NCBI GenBank assembly: GCA_003233295.1
Contig: QILJ01000495.1
Coordinates: 1 to 10,446, forward strand
Source: Ignavibacteria bacterium
GTDB lineage: Bacteria; Bacteroidota; Ignavibacteria; Ignavibacteriales; Melioribacteraceae
DNA length: 10,446 nucleotides
Direction of reading: 5' to 3'
Every line of letters begins with the position of its first letter. Within the stretch, counting starts at the first letter, position 1. The translations under genes were made by a program, and so were the position numbers. Below, piece after piece: positions 1 through 7,061 of this stretch. The notes under the pieces were generated by a model. The model was not told where the DNA came from, did not search any database, and saw only the letters and a program-made list of their open reading frames with translations.

Positions 1-171
1 AGAGGAAATTATACTTTGGGAATAAAAGAACAGATCATATTCCCTGAAATAGATGTTGATAAAGTAAACAAAGTTATCGGTATGGACGTAACTTTTGTTA
101 CAACTGCAAAAACTGACAATGAAGCATACGAACTGCTTTTAGCATTCGGTATGCCATTTAAGAAAAAATAA
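1..171 (+). CDS. rplE: 50S ribosomal protein L5, C-terminal end (partial)
   Basis: The window opens inside this gene; 56 codons and a TAA stop remain. L5 binds 5S rRNA and helps form the central protuberance of the large subunit. The visible tail contains [15 protein letters not shown], a hallmark of the L5 C-terminal region, and ends [13 protein letters not shown], a typical L5 terminus. The position immediately before rpsN is the standard spc-operon order, which supports the assignment. The start and N-terminal two-thirds lie outside the window, so nothing can be said about its translation start. Confidence 0.95.
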   Translation, partial: RGNYTLGIKEQIIFPEIDVDKVNKVIGMDVTFVTTAKTDNEAYELLLAFGMPFKKK

Positions 172-190
172 ATTTAGGTAAGGTTTTTTT

Positions 191-460
191 ATGGCAAGAA
201 AATCAATAATAGCTAGAGAAGCAAAACGACGTAAAGTTGTTGAAAAATATGCTGAAATAAGAAAAGAACTGAAAGAAAAAGGTGATTATGAAGGTCTTCA
301 GAAATTACCAAGAAATGCTTCTCCGGTTAGATTAAGAAACAGATGCATGATGACAGGAAGACCTAGGGGTTATTACAGAAAATTTGGAATTTCAAGGCTG
401 GTTTTTAGAGAAATGGCTTTAAAAGGTGAAATTCCAGGAATTAAAAAATCTAGTTGGTAA
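191..460 (+). CDS. rpsN: 30S ribosomal protein S14, long zinc-independent form
   Basis: S14 is a late-assembling protein of the small-subunit head that contacts 16S rRNA near the A and P sites. At 89 residues this is the long version. The core [21 protein letters not shown] (about 49-69) keeps only one cysteine, so the two CxxC pairs of the zinc-binding short form are absent; this is the C-minus type. The ATG start gives the canonical [14 protein letters not shown]-terminus. The ribosome binding site is mediocre (AGGTAAGG, 176-183) with a T-run before the ATG. It sits 19 bases after rplE and 18 before rpsH. By contrast, the L36 and S4 of this operon keep their zinc cysteines. Confidence 0.97.
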   Translation: MARKSIIAREAKRRKVVEKYAEIRKELKEKGDYEGLQKLPRNASPVRLRNRCMMTGRPRGYYRKFGISRLVFREMALKGEIPGIKKSSW

Positions 461-478
461 AATAGTAGGAGAATTGAA

Positions 479-874
479 ATGCCAGTTACTGATCCAGTTG
501 CTGATTTTTTAACAAGAGTTAGAAATGCTGCAAAAGCGAAAAAGAGATTTGTTGATATTCCGGCTAGTAATATGAAAAAAGGTATTGCGGAAATATTGAA
601 AGAATCAAAGTTTGTAAGAGATTACAACATAATTGAAGATAATAAGCAGAATGTGATAAGAGTTCACTTGAAATATGTTGATGGTATACCGTCAATTACA
701 GGTTTAAAAAAAATAAGCACACCGGGCTTAAGAAGATATGTTGATAAAGATAATATCCCTCGCGTTCTTAACGGATTGGGTATTGCAATTATTTCAACAT
801 CGCAAGGCTTGGTTACAGACAAGCAGGCAAGAAAGGCAGCCATTGGCGGTGAAGTTATTTGTCACATTTGGTAA
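479..874 (+). CDS. rpsH: 30S ribosomal protein S8
   Basis: S8 is a primary 16S rRNA binder that nucleates assembly of the central domain/platform. In E. coli it is also the translational repressor of the spc operon; whether that holds here is not visible. The 131-residue length matches the family. It begins [17 protein letters not shown], the usual S8 start, and the C-terminal block (about 93-131) contains [17 protein letters not shown] and ends GGEVICHIW, the classic S8 terminus. The ATG is preceded by AGGAG (467-471) at 7-base spacing. It is in the standard position between rpsN and rplF. Confidence 0.97.
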   Translation: MPVTDPVADFLTRVRNAAKAKKRFVDIPASNMKKGIAEILKESKFVRDYNIIEDNKQNVIRVHLKYVDGIPSITGLKKISTPGLRRYVDKDNIPRVLNGLGIAIISTSQGLVTDKQARKAAIGGEVICHIW

Positions 875-896
875 AATATTTGAACGGAGAGATTAA

Positions 897-1430
897 GTGT
901 CACGAATAGGTAAAAAACCAGTAAATATTAAAGATATTACTTTTACTCAGAATGGTAGAAACATTACTGTTAAAGGTAAATTAGGCGAATTATCGATGTC
1001 CTTGCCTAATAACATAGAAGTTGAAGTTCATGAAGATGAAATTGCAGTAACGAGACCTAATGATCAGAAACAGAATAGAGCTTTACATGGTTTAACACGT
1101 GCTTTATTGCAGAATATGGTAACCGGTGTTACGGAAGGTTATACCAAAACGTTAAATATAGTTGGCGTTGGTTATAAAGCTGAACTTAAAGGTAAAAATT
1201 TGTTGTTAACTATTGGTTATTCACATCCAATTTACTTTGCTCCTCCGGATGAAATAACTCTTGAAGTTCCGACAACAACACAAATTATTATCAAAGGAAT
1301 TGATAAAGAATTAGTTGGACTTGTTGCAGCAAAGATTAGGTCATTCAGAAAACCTGAACCTTATAAAGGAAAGGGTATTAAATATAGTGACGAAATTATT
1401 GTTAAAAAAGCTGGTAAAACTGCTGGTTAA
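897..1430 (+). CDS. rplF: 50S ribosomal protein L6
   Basis: L6 binds 23S rRNA near the sarcin-ricin loop and the base of the L7/L12 stalk, and is a late assembly protein. The 177 residues begin MSRIGKKPVNI and end with the conserved RKPEPYKGKGIKYSDE block (about 150-166), covering the two L6 repeats. The start is a GTG with GGAGAG (886-891) five bases upstream, and no in-frame ATG would preserve the conserved SRIGKKP start. The next gene, rplR, begins 30 bases after the stop. Confidence 0.97.
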   Translation: MSRIGKKPVNIKDITFTQNGRNITVKGKLGELSMSLPNNIEVEVHEDEIAVTRPNDQKQNRALHGLTRALLQNMVTGVTEGYTKTLNIVGVGYKAELKGKNLLLTIGYSHPIYFAPPDEITLEVPTTTQIIIKGIDKELVGLVAAKIRSFRKPEPYKGKGIKYSDEIIVKKAGKTAG

Positions 1431-1460
1431 TTTTTAGGATTAGGAGATTTGAGTTAAAAA

Positions 1461-1826
1461 ATGTTAAAAAGAGATAAACAAAGAAAAACACGTAGAATAT
1501 TAAGAGTACGGAAAAATATTTTTGGAACTAGCGACAAGCCTCGTTTAACTGTATTTAGAAGTTTGAATCATATGTATGCCCAATTGATTGATGATACTCA
1601 AGGTAAAACATTGGTTTCGGCATCAACTTTGTCTAAAGAAATTGCTGATGCTGTTAAAGAAGCTAAATCAAAAACTGAAAAAAGTAAATTGGTTGGTGAA
1701 CTGATCGGTAAAAAAGCTGTTGAACTTAAAATTGAAAAAGTTGTATTTGACCGAGGTTTGTTTGCTTATCATGGTAGAGTTAAAGCAGTAGCCGATGGCG
1801 CTAGGGAAGCTGGATTAAAGTTTTAA
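1461..1826 (+). CDS. rplR: 50S ribosomal protein L18
   Basis: L18 binds 5S rRNA together with L5 and helps dock it on the large subunit. The 121 residues include the family signatures [20 protein letters not shown] (about 26-45) and [20 protein letters not shown] (about 94-113), and the protein ends AREAGLKF as usual. The ATG has an AGGAG element at 1442-1446, about 14 bases upstream, which is longer than optimal. The alternative TTG just downstream of that element runs into a stop after two codons, so the ATG is the only workable start. A tRNA gene follows eight bases after the stop. Confidence 0.97.
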   Translation: MLKRDKQRKTRRILRVRKNIFGTSDKPRLTVFRSLNHMYAQLIDDTQGKTLVSASTLSKEIADAVKEAKSKTEKSKLVGELIGKKAVELKIEKVVFDRGLFAYHGRVKAVADGAREAGLKF

Positions 1827-1834
1827 AGTATAGT

Positions 1835-1905
1835 AGCCGGATCGTCTAATGGTAGGACTACGCCCCTTGGAGGCGTCTGTAGAGGTTCGAATCCTCTTCC
1901 GGCTG
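1835..1905 (+). tRNA. tRNA-Gln (anticodon TTG) embedded in the spc operon; has C33
   Basis: A full cloverleaf can be folded. The acceptor stem AGCCGGA (1835-1841) pairs perfectly with TCCGGCT (1898-1904). The D arm is GTCT/GGAC with loop AATGGTA. The anticodon stem is ACGCC (1860-1864) with GGCGT (1872-1876). The variable region is CTGT. The T arm is AGAGG/CCTCT with loop TTCGAAT. The seven-base anticodon loop is CCTTGGA, putting TTG at 1867-1869, which reads glutamine codon CAA. Discriminator G73 (1905) fits tRNA-Gln. CCA is not encoded, so it must be added after transcription. Position 33 is C (1866) where U is nearly universal. The gene lies 8 bases after rplR and 37 before rpsE, so it is presumably cut out of the polycistronic message by RNase P and a 3' nuclease. 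Confidence 0.93.
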
Positions 1906-1906
1906 C

Positions 1907-1920
1907 ATTCTAAAAAGAAT
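1907..1920 (+). other. small hairpin just 3' of the tRNA
   Basis: ATTCT (1907-1911) can pair with AGAAT (1916-1920) around an AAAA loop, two bases after the tRNA discriminator. It is AT-rich and weak and has no following T-run, so it is not a terminator. It could mark the tRNA 3' trailer or the new 5' end of the rpsE message after tRNA excision; it could also be chance. Confidence 0.3.
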
Positions 1921-1931
1921 TTGTTAAGTAA

Positions 1932-1936
1932 GGGAG
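1932..1936 (+). promoter_or_regulatory. Shine-Dalgarno deciding the TTG start of rpsE
   Basis: GGGAG lies six bases before the TTG at 1943. The only nearby alternative, a GTG at 1936, is in another frame and stops after five codons, so this site supports TTG initiation. Confidence 0.75.
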
Positions 1937-1942
1937 TGAAAA

Positions 1943-2449
1943 TTGAAGCCTAAAAAAGTGACTAATGTTGATGGATTAAAAGAAAAGGTTGTGCATATAA
2001 ACCGCGTTGCTAAGGTGGTTAAAGGTGGTAGAAGATTCAGCTTCAATGCCATTGTTGTTGTTGGCGACGGAAAAGGAAAAGTTGGTGTTGGACTTGGAAA
2101 AGCAAACGAAGTTACGGATGCTATTTCTAAAGGAATAGATGATGCAAGGAAAAACGTAAAAGTAATTCCAATAATAAAGGGAACAATTCCTCACCAAATT
2201 ATTGGCAAATACGGAGCGGGAAGAGTTCTGTTGAAACCTGCTTCTCACGGAACTGGCGTTATTGCCGGCGGCGGAGTTAGAGCAGTACTTGAAGCAGCGG
2301 GAATACAAGATATTCTTACAAAATCTTTAGGTTCCAGCAACTCTCACAATCAAGTTAAAGCAACTTTGAACGGATTGTTGAATTTGATAGATGCACGAAA
2401 AATGGCGGCTAAAAGAGGCATGGAAGTTAGCGAATTGTTTAATGCCTAA
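1943..2449 (+). CDS. rpsE: 30S ribosomal protein S5
   Basis: S5 sits at the mRNA entry/decoding region of the small subunit and affects translational fidelity. The 168 residues contain the N-terminal double-stranded-RNA-binding-like domain with [20 protein letters not shown] (about 19-38) and [17 protein letters not shown], followed by the C-terminal domain with the [21 protein letters not shown] signature (about 103-123). The start is TTG at 1943, set by GGGAG upstream; there is no suitable in-frame ATG. It is the first protein gene after the embedded tRNA, so its mRNA 5' end may be set by tRNA processing. rpmD follows with a 12-base gap. Confidence 0.97.
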   Translation: MKPKKVTNVDGLKEKVVHINRVAKVVKGGRRFSFNAIVVVGDGKGKVGVGLGKANEVTDAISKGIDDARKNVKVIPIIKGTIPHQIIGKYGAGRVLLKPASHGTGVIAGGGVRAVLEAAGIQDILTKSLGSSNSHNQVKATLNGLLNLIDARKMAAKRGMEVSELFNA

Positions 2450-2461
2450 TTGAGGAAAACG

Positions 2462-2650
2462 ATGACAAAAAAATTGAACATAACACAAGTTAAAAGTATT
2501 ATTGACAGACCTAAGAAACAAAAACTTACTATCGAAGCGCTTGGCTTAGGTAAACCGAACAATAGTGTAATTCATAACGATACTCCTCAGATTAGAGGAA
2601 TGGTAAAAGTAGTATCGCATTTAGTAAAAGTTGAAGAAATTGAAGAATAG
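2462..2650 (+). CDS. rpmD: 50S ribosomal protein L30
   Basis: L30 is a small large-subunit protein. The frame encodes 62 residues from the ATG, beginning MTKKLNITQVKSIIDRPKKQ, with the L30 pattern of an N-terminal strand, an I.RP/K..KLTIEALGL segment and then TPQIRGMVKVVSHLVKVEE. I choose the ATG at 2462 over an in-frame TTG at 2450, because a TGAGGA Shine-Dalgarno (2451-2456) sits properly before the ATG and L30 is normally about 60 residues. It lies between rpsE and rplO, its standard place. Confidence 0.95.
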   Translation: MTKKLNITQVKSIIDRPKKQKLTIEALGLGKPNNSVIHNDTPQIRGMVKVVSHLVKVEEIEE

Positions 2651-2658
2651 GAAATTTG

Positions 2659-3123
2659 ATGGATATTTTAAGTAATCTTAAAAGTGCAAAAGGAGCTACA
2701 AAACCGAGAAAGCGAATAGCGCGCGGTGAAGGTAGCGGACGCGGCGGGACTGCAACAAGAGGTAGTAACGGACAAAAATCAAGATCGGGTTATAAATATC
2801 GTGCATGGTTCGAAGGTGGACAGATGCCGCTTCAAAGAAGAGTTCCTAAAAAAGGATTCAATAGCCCGTTCAGGGTAAGTTATCAAGCGGTTAATGTATC
2901 AAGCTTGCAGAAATTAATAGATGAGAAAAAAGTAGAAGAAGACGTTATAAATGCAGCTGTACTTTATAAAAATGGAATGATTTCAAAAGCTGTTAGCCCA
3001 TATAAAATTTTAGGCAATGGTGAAATTACATCCAAAGTTGAAGTTGAAGCTCATGCGTTTAGTAAATCTGCAAAAGAAAAAATTGAAAATGCTGGCGGAA
3101 CAATCAAAGAGATGAAAGATTAA
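2659..3123 (+). CDS. rplO: 50S ribosomal protein L15
   Basis: L15 is an early-to-mid assembly protein of the large subunit with an extended N-terminal tail threaded into 23S rRNA. The 154 residues contain the basic, glycine-rich N-terminal block RGEGSGRGGTATRGSNGQKS (about 22-41) and FEGGQMPLQRRVPKKGF, both diagnostic. The GRGGTATRG wording resembles Bacteroidota-type L15. I use the ATG at 2659 rather than the TTG one codon earlier, since AGGA (2649-2652) gives six-base spacing to the ATG and only three to the TTG. The stop TAA overlaps the secY start by one base (TAATG), implying translational coupling. Confidence 0.96.
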   Translation: MDILSNLKSAKGATKPRKRIARGEGSGRGGTATRGSNGQKSRSGYKYRAWFEGGQMPLQRRVPKKGFNSPFRVSYQAVNVSSLQKLIDEKKVEEDVINAAVLYKNGMISKAVSPYKILGNGEITSKVEVEAHAFSKSAKEKIENAGGTIKEMKD

Positions 3124-4472
3124 TGGCGAATTTACAAGAAACATTTCGGAATATTTTCAAAATACATGAGCTTCGTCAGAGGATTCTCTATACTTTAGCT
3201 CTGTTAGTAGTTGTAAGAGTTGGTGCTCATATTACCTTACCTGGAGTAGATTCATATTTGTTATCTGAAGCGATGGCAAATAAAACATCGGATAACTTGT
3301 TAGGTTTATATGATCTTTTTGCCGGCGGTGCATTTAGAAATGCAGCAATTTTTGCGCTTGGAATTATGCCTTATATCAGTGCTTCAATTATTTTACAGTT
3401 AGGCGGCGCTGTAATTCCTTACTTCCAAAAACTTCAAAGAGAAGGGGAAGAGGGAAGAAAGAAGATTACTCAGTTAACACGTTATGGTACAGTAGCTATT
3501 TCGTTTTTCCAAGCTCTTGGTGTTGTTACCGGTGTTATTAATAATTTATCGTTCAACGGTGTTCCTGTTGTTCCTGCTGAAGTTCAAGGTTTTGGTTTTA
3601 TTTTTACATCTGTAATGATTCTAGTTGCAGGTACAGTTTTTATGATGTGGATAGGTGAGCAGATAACTGATAAAGGGATTGGTAACGGTATTTCATTGAT
3701 AATATTTATCGGTATCATTAACAGATTTCCGTTTGCGGTATTGGATGAATATCGTCTTATTGCATCTGGGACAAGAAATATTGTTATTGAAATTGTAATA
3801 CTAACACTCATGGTTTTAATTATTGCCGGTATAGTTCTGGTAACAGAAGGAACACGAAGAATTCCGGTTCAATATGCAAAGCGTGTTGTCGGCAGAAAAG
3901 TTTACGGAGGAGTAACACAGTATATTCCATTAAAAGTGAACACAGCAGGCGTGATGCCTATCATTTTTGCTCAGGCAATTATGTTTATTCCGAGTACAGT
4001 ATTATCATTTTTCCCTGATAATGAATTTTTGCAGTCTGTTTCTGCACATTTTAATTATACGTCATTTACTTATTCATTTATCTACGGATTGATGATTGTG
4101 TTCTTTACTTATTTTTATACGGCAATTGCGTTTAATCCGCAGGATGTTGCTGAAAATATGAAAAAGCAGGGTGGGTTTATTCCCGGGATTAGACCGGGTA
4201 AACAAACATCAGAATTTATTGACAATATTCTTACTAAGATTACACTGCCCGGATCAATATTTCTGGCATTGATAGCAATTATGCCGGCTTTTATTTCTAA
4301 GCTTGGCGTGTCGGGAAGTTTTGCTCAGTTTTTTGGCGGAACAAGTTTGTTAATTATTGTTGGTGTAGCTTTGGATACTCTGCAGCAGATTGAATCCCAT
4401 TTGTTGATGAGACATTATGACGGGTTCATGAAATCTGGTAAAATGAGAGGACGAAGAGGCGGTGGTATATAA
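3123..4472 (+). CDS. secY: Protein translocase channel subunit SecY
   Basis: SecY is the ten-helix pore of the SecYEG translocon in the cytoplasmic membrane; it exports preproteins and inserts membrane proteins with SecA or the ribosome. The 449 residues show about ten hydrophobic segments (roughly 21-38, 75-100, 122-142, 156-177, 188-203, 219-240, 275-296, 316-337, 372-391, 402-421). The plug region with LYDLFAGGAFRN is near 62-73, DKGIGNGISLIIF near 183-195, and RVVGRKVYGGVTQYIPLKVN near 254-273. The conserved cytoplasmic loop GFIPGIRPGKQT (351-362) carries the essential arginine at 357. The C-terminus is basic and Gly/Arg rich. The ATG overlaps the rplO stop, and map begins with no gap. 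Confidence 0.98.
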   Translation: MANLQETFRNIFKIHELRQRILYTLALLVVVRVGAHITLPGVDSYLLSEAMANKTSDNLLGLYDLFAGGAFRNAAIFALGIMPYISASIILQLGGAVIPYFQKLQREGEEGRKKITQLTRYGTVAISFFQALGVVTGVINNLSFNGVPVVPAEVQGFGFIFTSVMILVAGTVFMMWIGEQITDKGIGNGISLIIFIGIINRFPFAVLDEYRLIASGTRNIVIEIVILTLMVLIIAGIVLVTEGTRRIPVQYAKRVVGRKVYGGVTQYIPLKVNTAGVMPIIFAQAIMFIPSTVLSFFPDNEFLQSVSAHFNYTSFTYSFIYGLMIVFFTYFYTAIAFNPQDVAENMKKQGGFIPGIRPGKQTSEFIDNILTKITLPGSIFLALIAIMPAFISKLGVSGSFAQFFGGTSLLIIVGVALDTLQQIESHLLMRHYDGFMKSGKMRGRRGGGI

Positions 4473-5234
4473 TTGATTTTAATAAAATCAAAAAGAGAGA
4501 TTGATTATATACGCGAAAGTTGTCAGATTGTAGCTGAAACCTTGCAATTAGTTAAGCGATATACGAAACCCGGGGTTTCTACTTTAGAGCTTGATAAAAT
4601 TGCTGAGGATTGGATAAGAAGTAATGACGCGGTTCCTGCTTTCAAAGGTTATAAGCAGTATGGAGTAATGGACTTTCCGGGTACTATATGTGCATCGATT
4701 GATGAGGTTGTTGTTCACGGAATTCCAAGTAACAGAGTTCTTAAAGAAGGTGAAATATTTTCTGTAGATATCGGGGTAATTAAAAATAATTATTACGGCG
4801 ATGCGGCTTTATCCATAGCGATTGGTGATATTTCAAAAGAGAAAAAGAAATTGATGGATGTTACTGAAAAATCTCTTTACAAAGGAATTGAAGCTGCTAA
4901 AGTAAATAACCGTATCGGTGATATTTCAGCAGCAGTTCAAGATTATGTTGAAAGTTTTGGATTTTCAATTGTTCGAGATCTTTGCGGTCATGGTGTTGGA
5001 AAAAAGCTTCATGAGGATCCGCAGATTCCAAATTTTGGAAAGAAAAATACTGGTCCTCTGATAAAGAACGGAATGACATTGGCAATTGAGCCTATGGTGA
5101 ATACAGGAACGTATAAAGTAAATGTTGAAAAGGATGGTTGGACGGTTGTGACAGCTGATAGAAAACCATCAGCTCATTTTGAGCATTCAATTGCAATAAT
5201 TAATGGTAAACCAGAAATATTAACGGTTAATTAG
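4473..5234 (+). CDS. map: Methionine aminopeptidase, type I
   Basis: This enzyme removes the initiator methionine from nascent proteins whose second residue is small. The 253-residue length is typical of type Ia, with no N-terminal zinc-finger extension. The five metal ligands of the pita-bread fold are all present: D99 (SVDIG), D110 (YYGDA), H173 (CGHGVG), E206 (AIEPM) and E237 (FEHS). The substrate-contacting H82 (VVHGIP) is also there. The start is TTG, directly after the secY TAA with no gap; GAGGCGGTGG inside the end of secY can act as ribosome binding site and also encodes the Arg/Gly tail of SecY. The secY-map order without adk differs from Firmicutes and fits the Bacteroidota/Chlorobiota side. 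Confidence 0.97.
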   Translation: MILIKSKREIDYIRESCQIVAETLQLVKRYTKPGVSTLELDKIAEDWIRSNDAVPAFKGYKQYGVMDFPGTICASIDEVVVHGIPSNRVLKEGEIFSVDIGVIKNNYYGDAALSIAIGDISKEKKKLMDVTEKSLYKGIEAAKVNNRIGDISAAVQDYVESFGFSIVRDLCGHGVGKKLHEDPQIPNFGKKNTGPLIKNGMTLAIEPMVNTGTYKVNVEKDGWTVVTADRKPSAHFEHSIAIINGKPEILTVN

Positions 5235-5235
5235 T

Positions 5236-5454
5236 ATGGCTAAACAAGGACCAATAAAAATTGACGGAGTTGTAACGGAAACGTTGCCTAATGCTAATTT
5301 CAAAGTTAAATTAGATAACGGTCATATAATATTAGCTCATATTTCCGGGAAAATGAGAATGCATTTTATAAAAATTTTAGTTGGTGATAAAGTAGCTGTT
5401 GAATTATCACCTTATGATTTGAATAAAGGTAGAATTACTTACCGATATAAATAG
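5236..5454 (+). CDS. infA: Translation initiation factor IF-1
   Basis: IF-1 occupies the A site of the small subunit during initiation and stimulates IF-2 and IF-3. The 72 residues match the family length exactly and form one OB-fold: [20 protein letters not shown], then [40 protein letters not shown] and a basic end RYK. The ATG begins one base after the map stop with no obvious Shine-Dalgarno, so translation probably depends on coupling or re-initiation from map. It is followed by rpmJ 12 bases downstream, as in many bacteria. Confidence 0.98.
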   Translation: MAKQGPIKIDGVVTETLPNANFKVKLDNGHIILAHISGKMRMHFIKILVGDKVAVELSPYDLNKGRITYRYK

Positions 5455-5466
5455 TTGAGGATAAAG

Positions 5467-5580
5467 ATGAAAGTTCGTGCATCAGTTAAGAAAATGTGTG
5501 ATAATTGTAAAATCATTAAACGAAAAGGAACTGTTCGTGTGATTTGTAAAAATCCAAAACACAAACAGCGCCAAGGATAA
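5467..5580 (+). CDS. rpmJ: 50S ribosomal protein L36, zinc-binding form
   Basis: This tiny 37-residue protein is easily missed by ORF calling. It reads [20 protein letters not shown] and continues to a C-terminal [11 protein letters not shown]36 is the smallest large-subunit protein and binds 23S rRNA through a zinc ribbon. Ligands C11, C14, C27 and H32 are all present, so it is the zinc-binding (C+) type. The ATG has a GAGGAT element about six bases upstream. Position between infA and rpsM is standard for this operon layout. Confidence 0.97.
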   Translation: MKVRASVKKMCDNCKIIKRKGTVRVICKNPKHKQRQG

Positions 5581-5583
5581 TTT

Positions 5584-5590
5584 AGGAGGT
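5584..5590 (+). promoter_or_regulatory. Perfect Shine-Dalgarno deciding the TTG start of rpsM
   Basis: AGGAGGT, fully complementary to the usual 16S 3' end, lies seven bases before the TTG at 5598. It fixes that codon as the start and shows the organism uses Shine-Dalgarno initiation, unlike many Bacteroidetes. Confidence 0.85.
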
Positions 5591-5597
5591 AACTAGT

Positions 5598-5981
5598 TTG
5601 GCTCGTATCGCAGGAATTGATTTACCAAAACAGAAGAAAGTTTATATAGGGTTAACCTATATTTATGGTATTGGTCAGCACACAGCAGTTGAAATTCTGA
5701 AAAAAGCTAATATAGATGCTGATAAGAAAATTGCTGATCTGACAGAGGAAGAAGTAGCCGCAATTCGTTCGGTTATGACCTCTGAATATAAAGTTGAAGG
5801 TGCTTTAAGAAGTGAAGTTCAGCAGAATATCAAAAGGTTAATGGACATTGGTGCTTACAGGGGATTACGTCATCGTAGAGGTTTACCTGCACGAGGACAA
5901 AGGACCAAAACAAACGCTAGAACAAGAAAAGGTAAGAGAAGAACTGTTGCTGGTAAGAAAAAAACACCAGGGTTGAAATAA
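5598..5981 (+). CDS. rpsM: 30S ribosomal protein S13
   Basis: S13 is in the head of the small subunit; it forms inter-subunit bridges and its tail reaches the P-site tRNA. The 127 residues begin [20 protein letters not shown], contain the helix-two-turns-helix region around [13 protein letters not shown] (23-35), and have the signature [20 protein letters not shown] about 88-107, followed by a lysine/arginine-rich tail. The TTG start yields the universal ARIAG N-terminus and is backed by a perfect Shine-Dalgarno. It opens the alpha-operon block rpsM-rpsK-rpsD-rpoA-rplQ. Confidence 0.98.
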   Translation: MARIAGIDLPKQKKVYIGLTYIYGIGQHTAVEILKKANIDADKKIADLTEEEVAAIRSVMTSEYKVEGALRSEVQQNIKRLMDIGAYRGLRHRRGLPARGQRTKTNARTRKGKRRTVAGKKKTPGLK

Positions 5982-5994
5982 GTAGCTAATATAA

Positions 5995-6000
5995 AAGGAG
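5995..6000 (+). promoter_or_regulatory. Shine-Dalgarno deciding the TTG start of rpsK
   Basis: AAGGAG lies seven bases before the TTG at 6008. No in-frame ATG exists that would keep the conserved S11 N-terminal region. Confidence 0.8.
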
Positions 6001-6007
6001 TATAGTT

Positions 6008-6394
6008 TTGGCAAAAGCTGTTAGAAAAATTAAAAAGAAAATTCATGTTGATTCTATAGGAGTTGCTCATATTAAAGCAACTTTCAATAATATCATTGTA
6101 ACGATTACGGATGTTTATGGAAATACAATTTCATGGTCATCTGCAGGTAAAAACGGATTCAAAGGATCAAGAAAAAATACACCCTTTGCATCTCAAGTAA
6201 CAGCCGAAGGCGCTGCAAAAGAAGCTTATGATCTAGGTTTAAGAAAAGTTGATGTTTTTGTTAAAGGACCTGGTTCAGGAAGAGAAGCGGCAATTCGTGC
6301 ATTAAATACTGCGGGGCTACAGATTTTGTCCATTAGAGATATTACACCAATACCGCACAATGGTTGTAGACCACCGAAACGTAGAAGAGTATAA
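6008..6394 (+). CDS. rpsK: 30S ribosomal protein S11
   Basis: S11 lies on the platform near the mRNA exit and E site. The 128 residues include [20 protein letters not shown] (about 18-37), [20 protein letters not shown] and the late block [17 protein letters not shown], all S11 hallmarks. It ends [13 protein letters not shown]. The Asn-Gly at 118-119 is the position known to carry isoaspartate in E. coli S11, so the same modification is possible here but cannot be seen in DNA. It starts at TTG with a good Shine-Dalgarno. rpsD starts 14 bases after the stop. Confidence 0.98.
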   Translation: MAKAVRKIKKKIHVDSIGVAHIKATFNNIIVTITDVYGNTISWSSAGKNGFKGSRKNTPFASQVTAEGAAKEAYDLGLRKVDVFVKGPGSGREAAIRALNTAGLQILSIRDITPIPHNGCRPPKRRRV

Positions 6395-6408
6395 AGGGAG
6401 AAGATTAG

Positions 6409-7035
6409 ATGGCAAGATATACAGGCCCAAGTTGTAAACTGTGTCGAAGAGAAAAACAAAAATTATTTTTAAAAGGTTCAAAGTGTCATTCTGAACGTTG
6501 TCCTTTAGAAAGCAAAAATTATGCTCCTGGACAGCATGGTTTAAGCAGAAGAATGAAATTTTCTGAATACGGCGTTCAGTTACGAGAAAAACAGAAAGTT
6601 AAAAGAATTTACGGATTATTGGAATCTCAGTTTCACTCCTATTTTATTAGAGCTAATAAGCAAAAAGGCGTTACGGGTGAAAACTTGATTCAATTACTTG
6701 AGAGTAGACTTGATAATGTTGTTTACCGTTTAGGATTTGCTCCGTCAAGAAAAGCTGCTCGTCAGTTAGTCCTTCACAGACATTTACAAGTCAATGGCAG
6801 AACTGTAAACATTCCCTCGTATATTTTACAGCCTGGTGATGTTATTGCAGTTCGTGAAAAAAGTAAAAAGTTAGATGTAATTCATAATACATTAAGAAGA
6901 ACAAAAGATAATGTTTATGAGTGGCTGCAAGTGGATAAGGCTGCATTAAGCGGAACTTTTATGGATGTTCCTGCACGTGAAGATGTACCTTTAGTAGCTA
7001 ATGAACAATTAATTGTTGAATTATACTCTAAGTAA
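6409..7035 (+). CDS. rpsD: 30S ribosomal protein S4, zinc-finger form
   Basis: S4 is a primary 16S rRNA binder that initiates assembly of the small-subunit body. In E. coli it also represses the alpha operon. The 208 residues have an N-terminal zinc motif with C9, C12, C26 and C31 (the C+ form), an APGQHG segment at 39-44, and an RNA-binding S4 domain from about 98 to 160 with [20 protein letters not shown]. The protein ends LIVELYSK. The ATG has AGGGAG (6395-6400) upstream. Any S4-binding pseudoknot for autoregulation would lie near rpsM; I could not establish one. Confidence 0.98.
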   Translation: MARYTGPSCKLCRREKQKLFLKGSKCHSERCPLESKNYAPGQHGLSRRMKFSEYGVQLREKQKVKRIYGLLESQFHSYFIRANKQKGVTGENLIQLLESRLDNVVYRLGFAPSRKAARQLVLHRHLQVNGRTVNIPSYILQPGDVIAVREKSKKLDVIHNTLRRTKDNVYEWLQVDKAALSGTFMDVPAREDVPLVANEQLIVELYSK

Positions 7036-7061
7036 TTAATAATTTTAAGAAGAGGAATTAG

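Noticed and set aside
1907..1920. Terminator after the tRNA
   Set aside because: The stem is only five weak pairs, there is no T-run, and the operon clearly continues into rpsE.
2450..2461. Longer L30 start at TTG 2450
   Set aside because: The TTG lies inside or over the Shine-Dalgarno TGAGGA for the ATG at 2462, and the longer protein exceeds the usual L30 length.
1976..2521. Minus-strand open frames opposite rpsE and rpmD
   Set aside because: They lie antisense to clearly conserved ribosomal genes, resemble no protein I know and have low-complexity composition.
2656..2658. TTG one codon before the L15 ATG
   Set aside because: Spacing from AGGA is only three bases; the ATG at 2659 has better spacing.
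5598..6010. S4-binding autoregulatory pseudoknot of the alpha operon
   Set aside because: No structure resembling it could be established by eye, and the gap before rpsM is only 17 bases.
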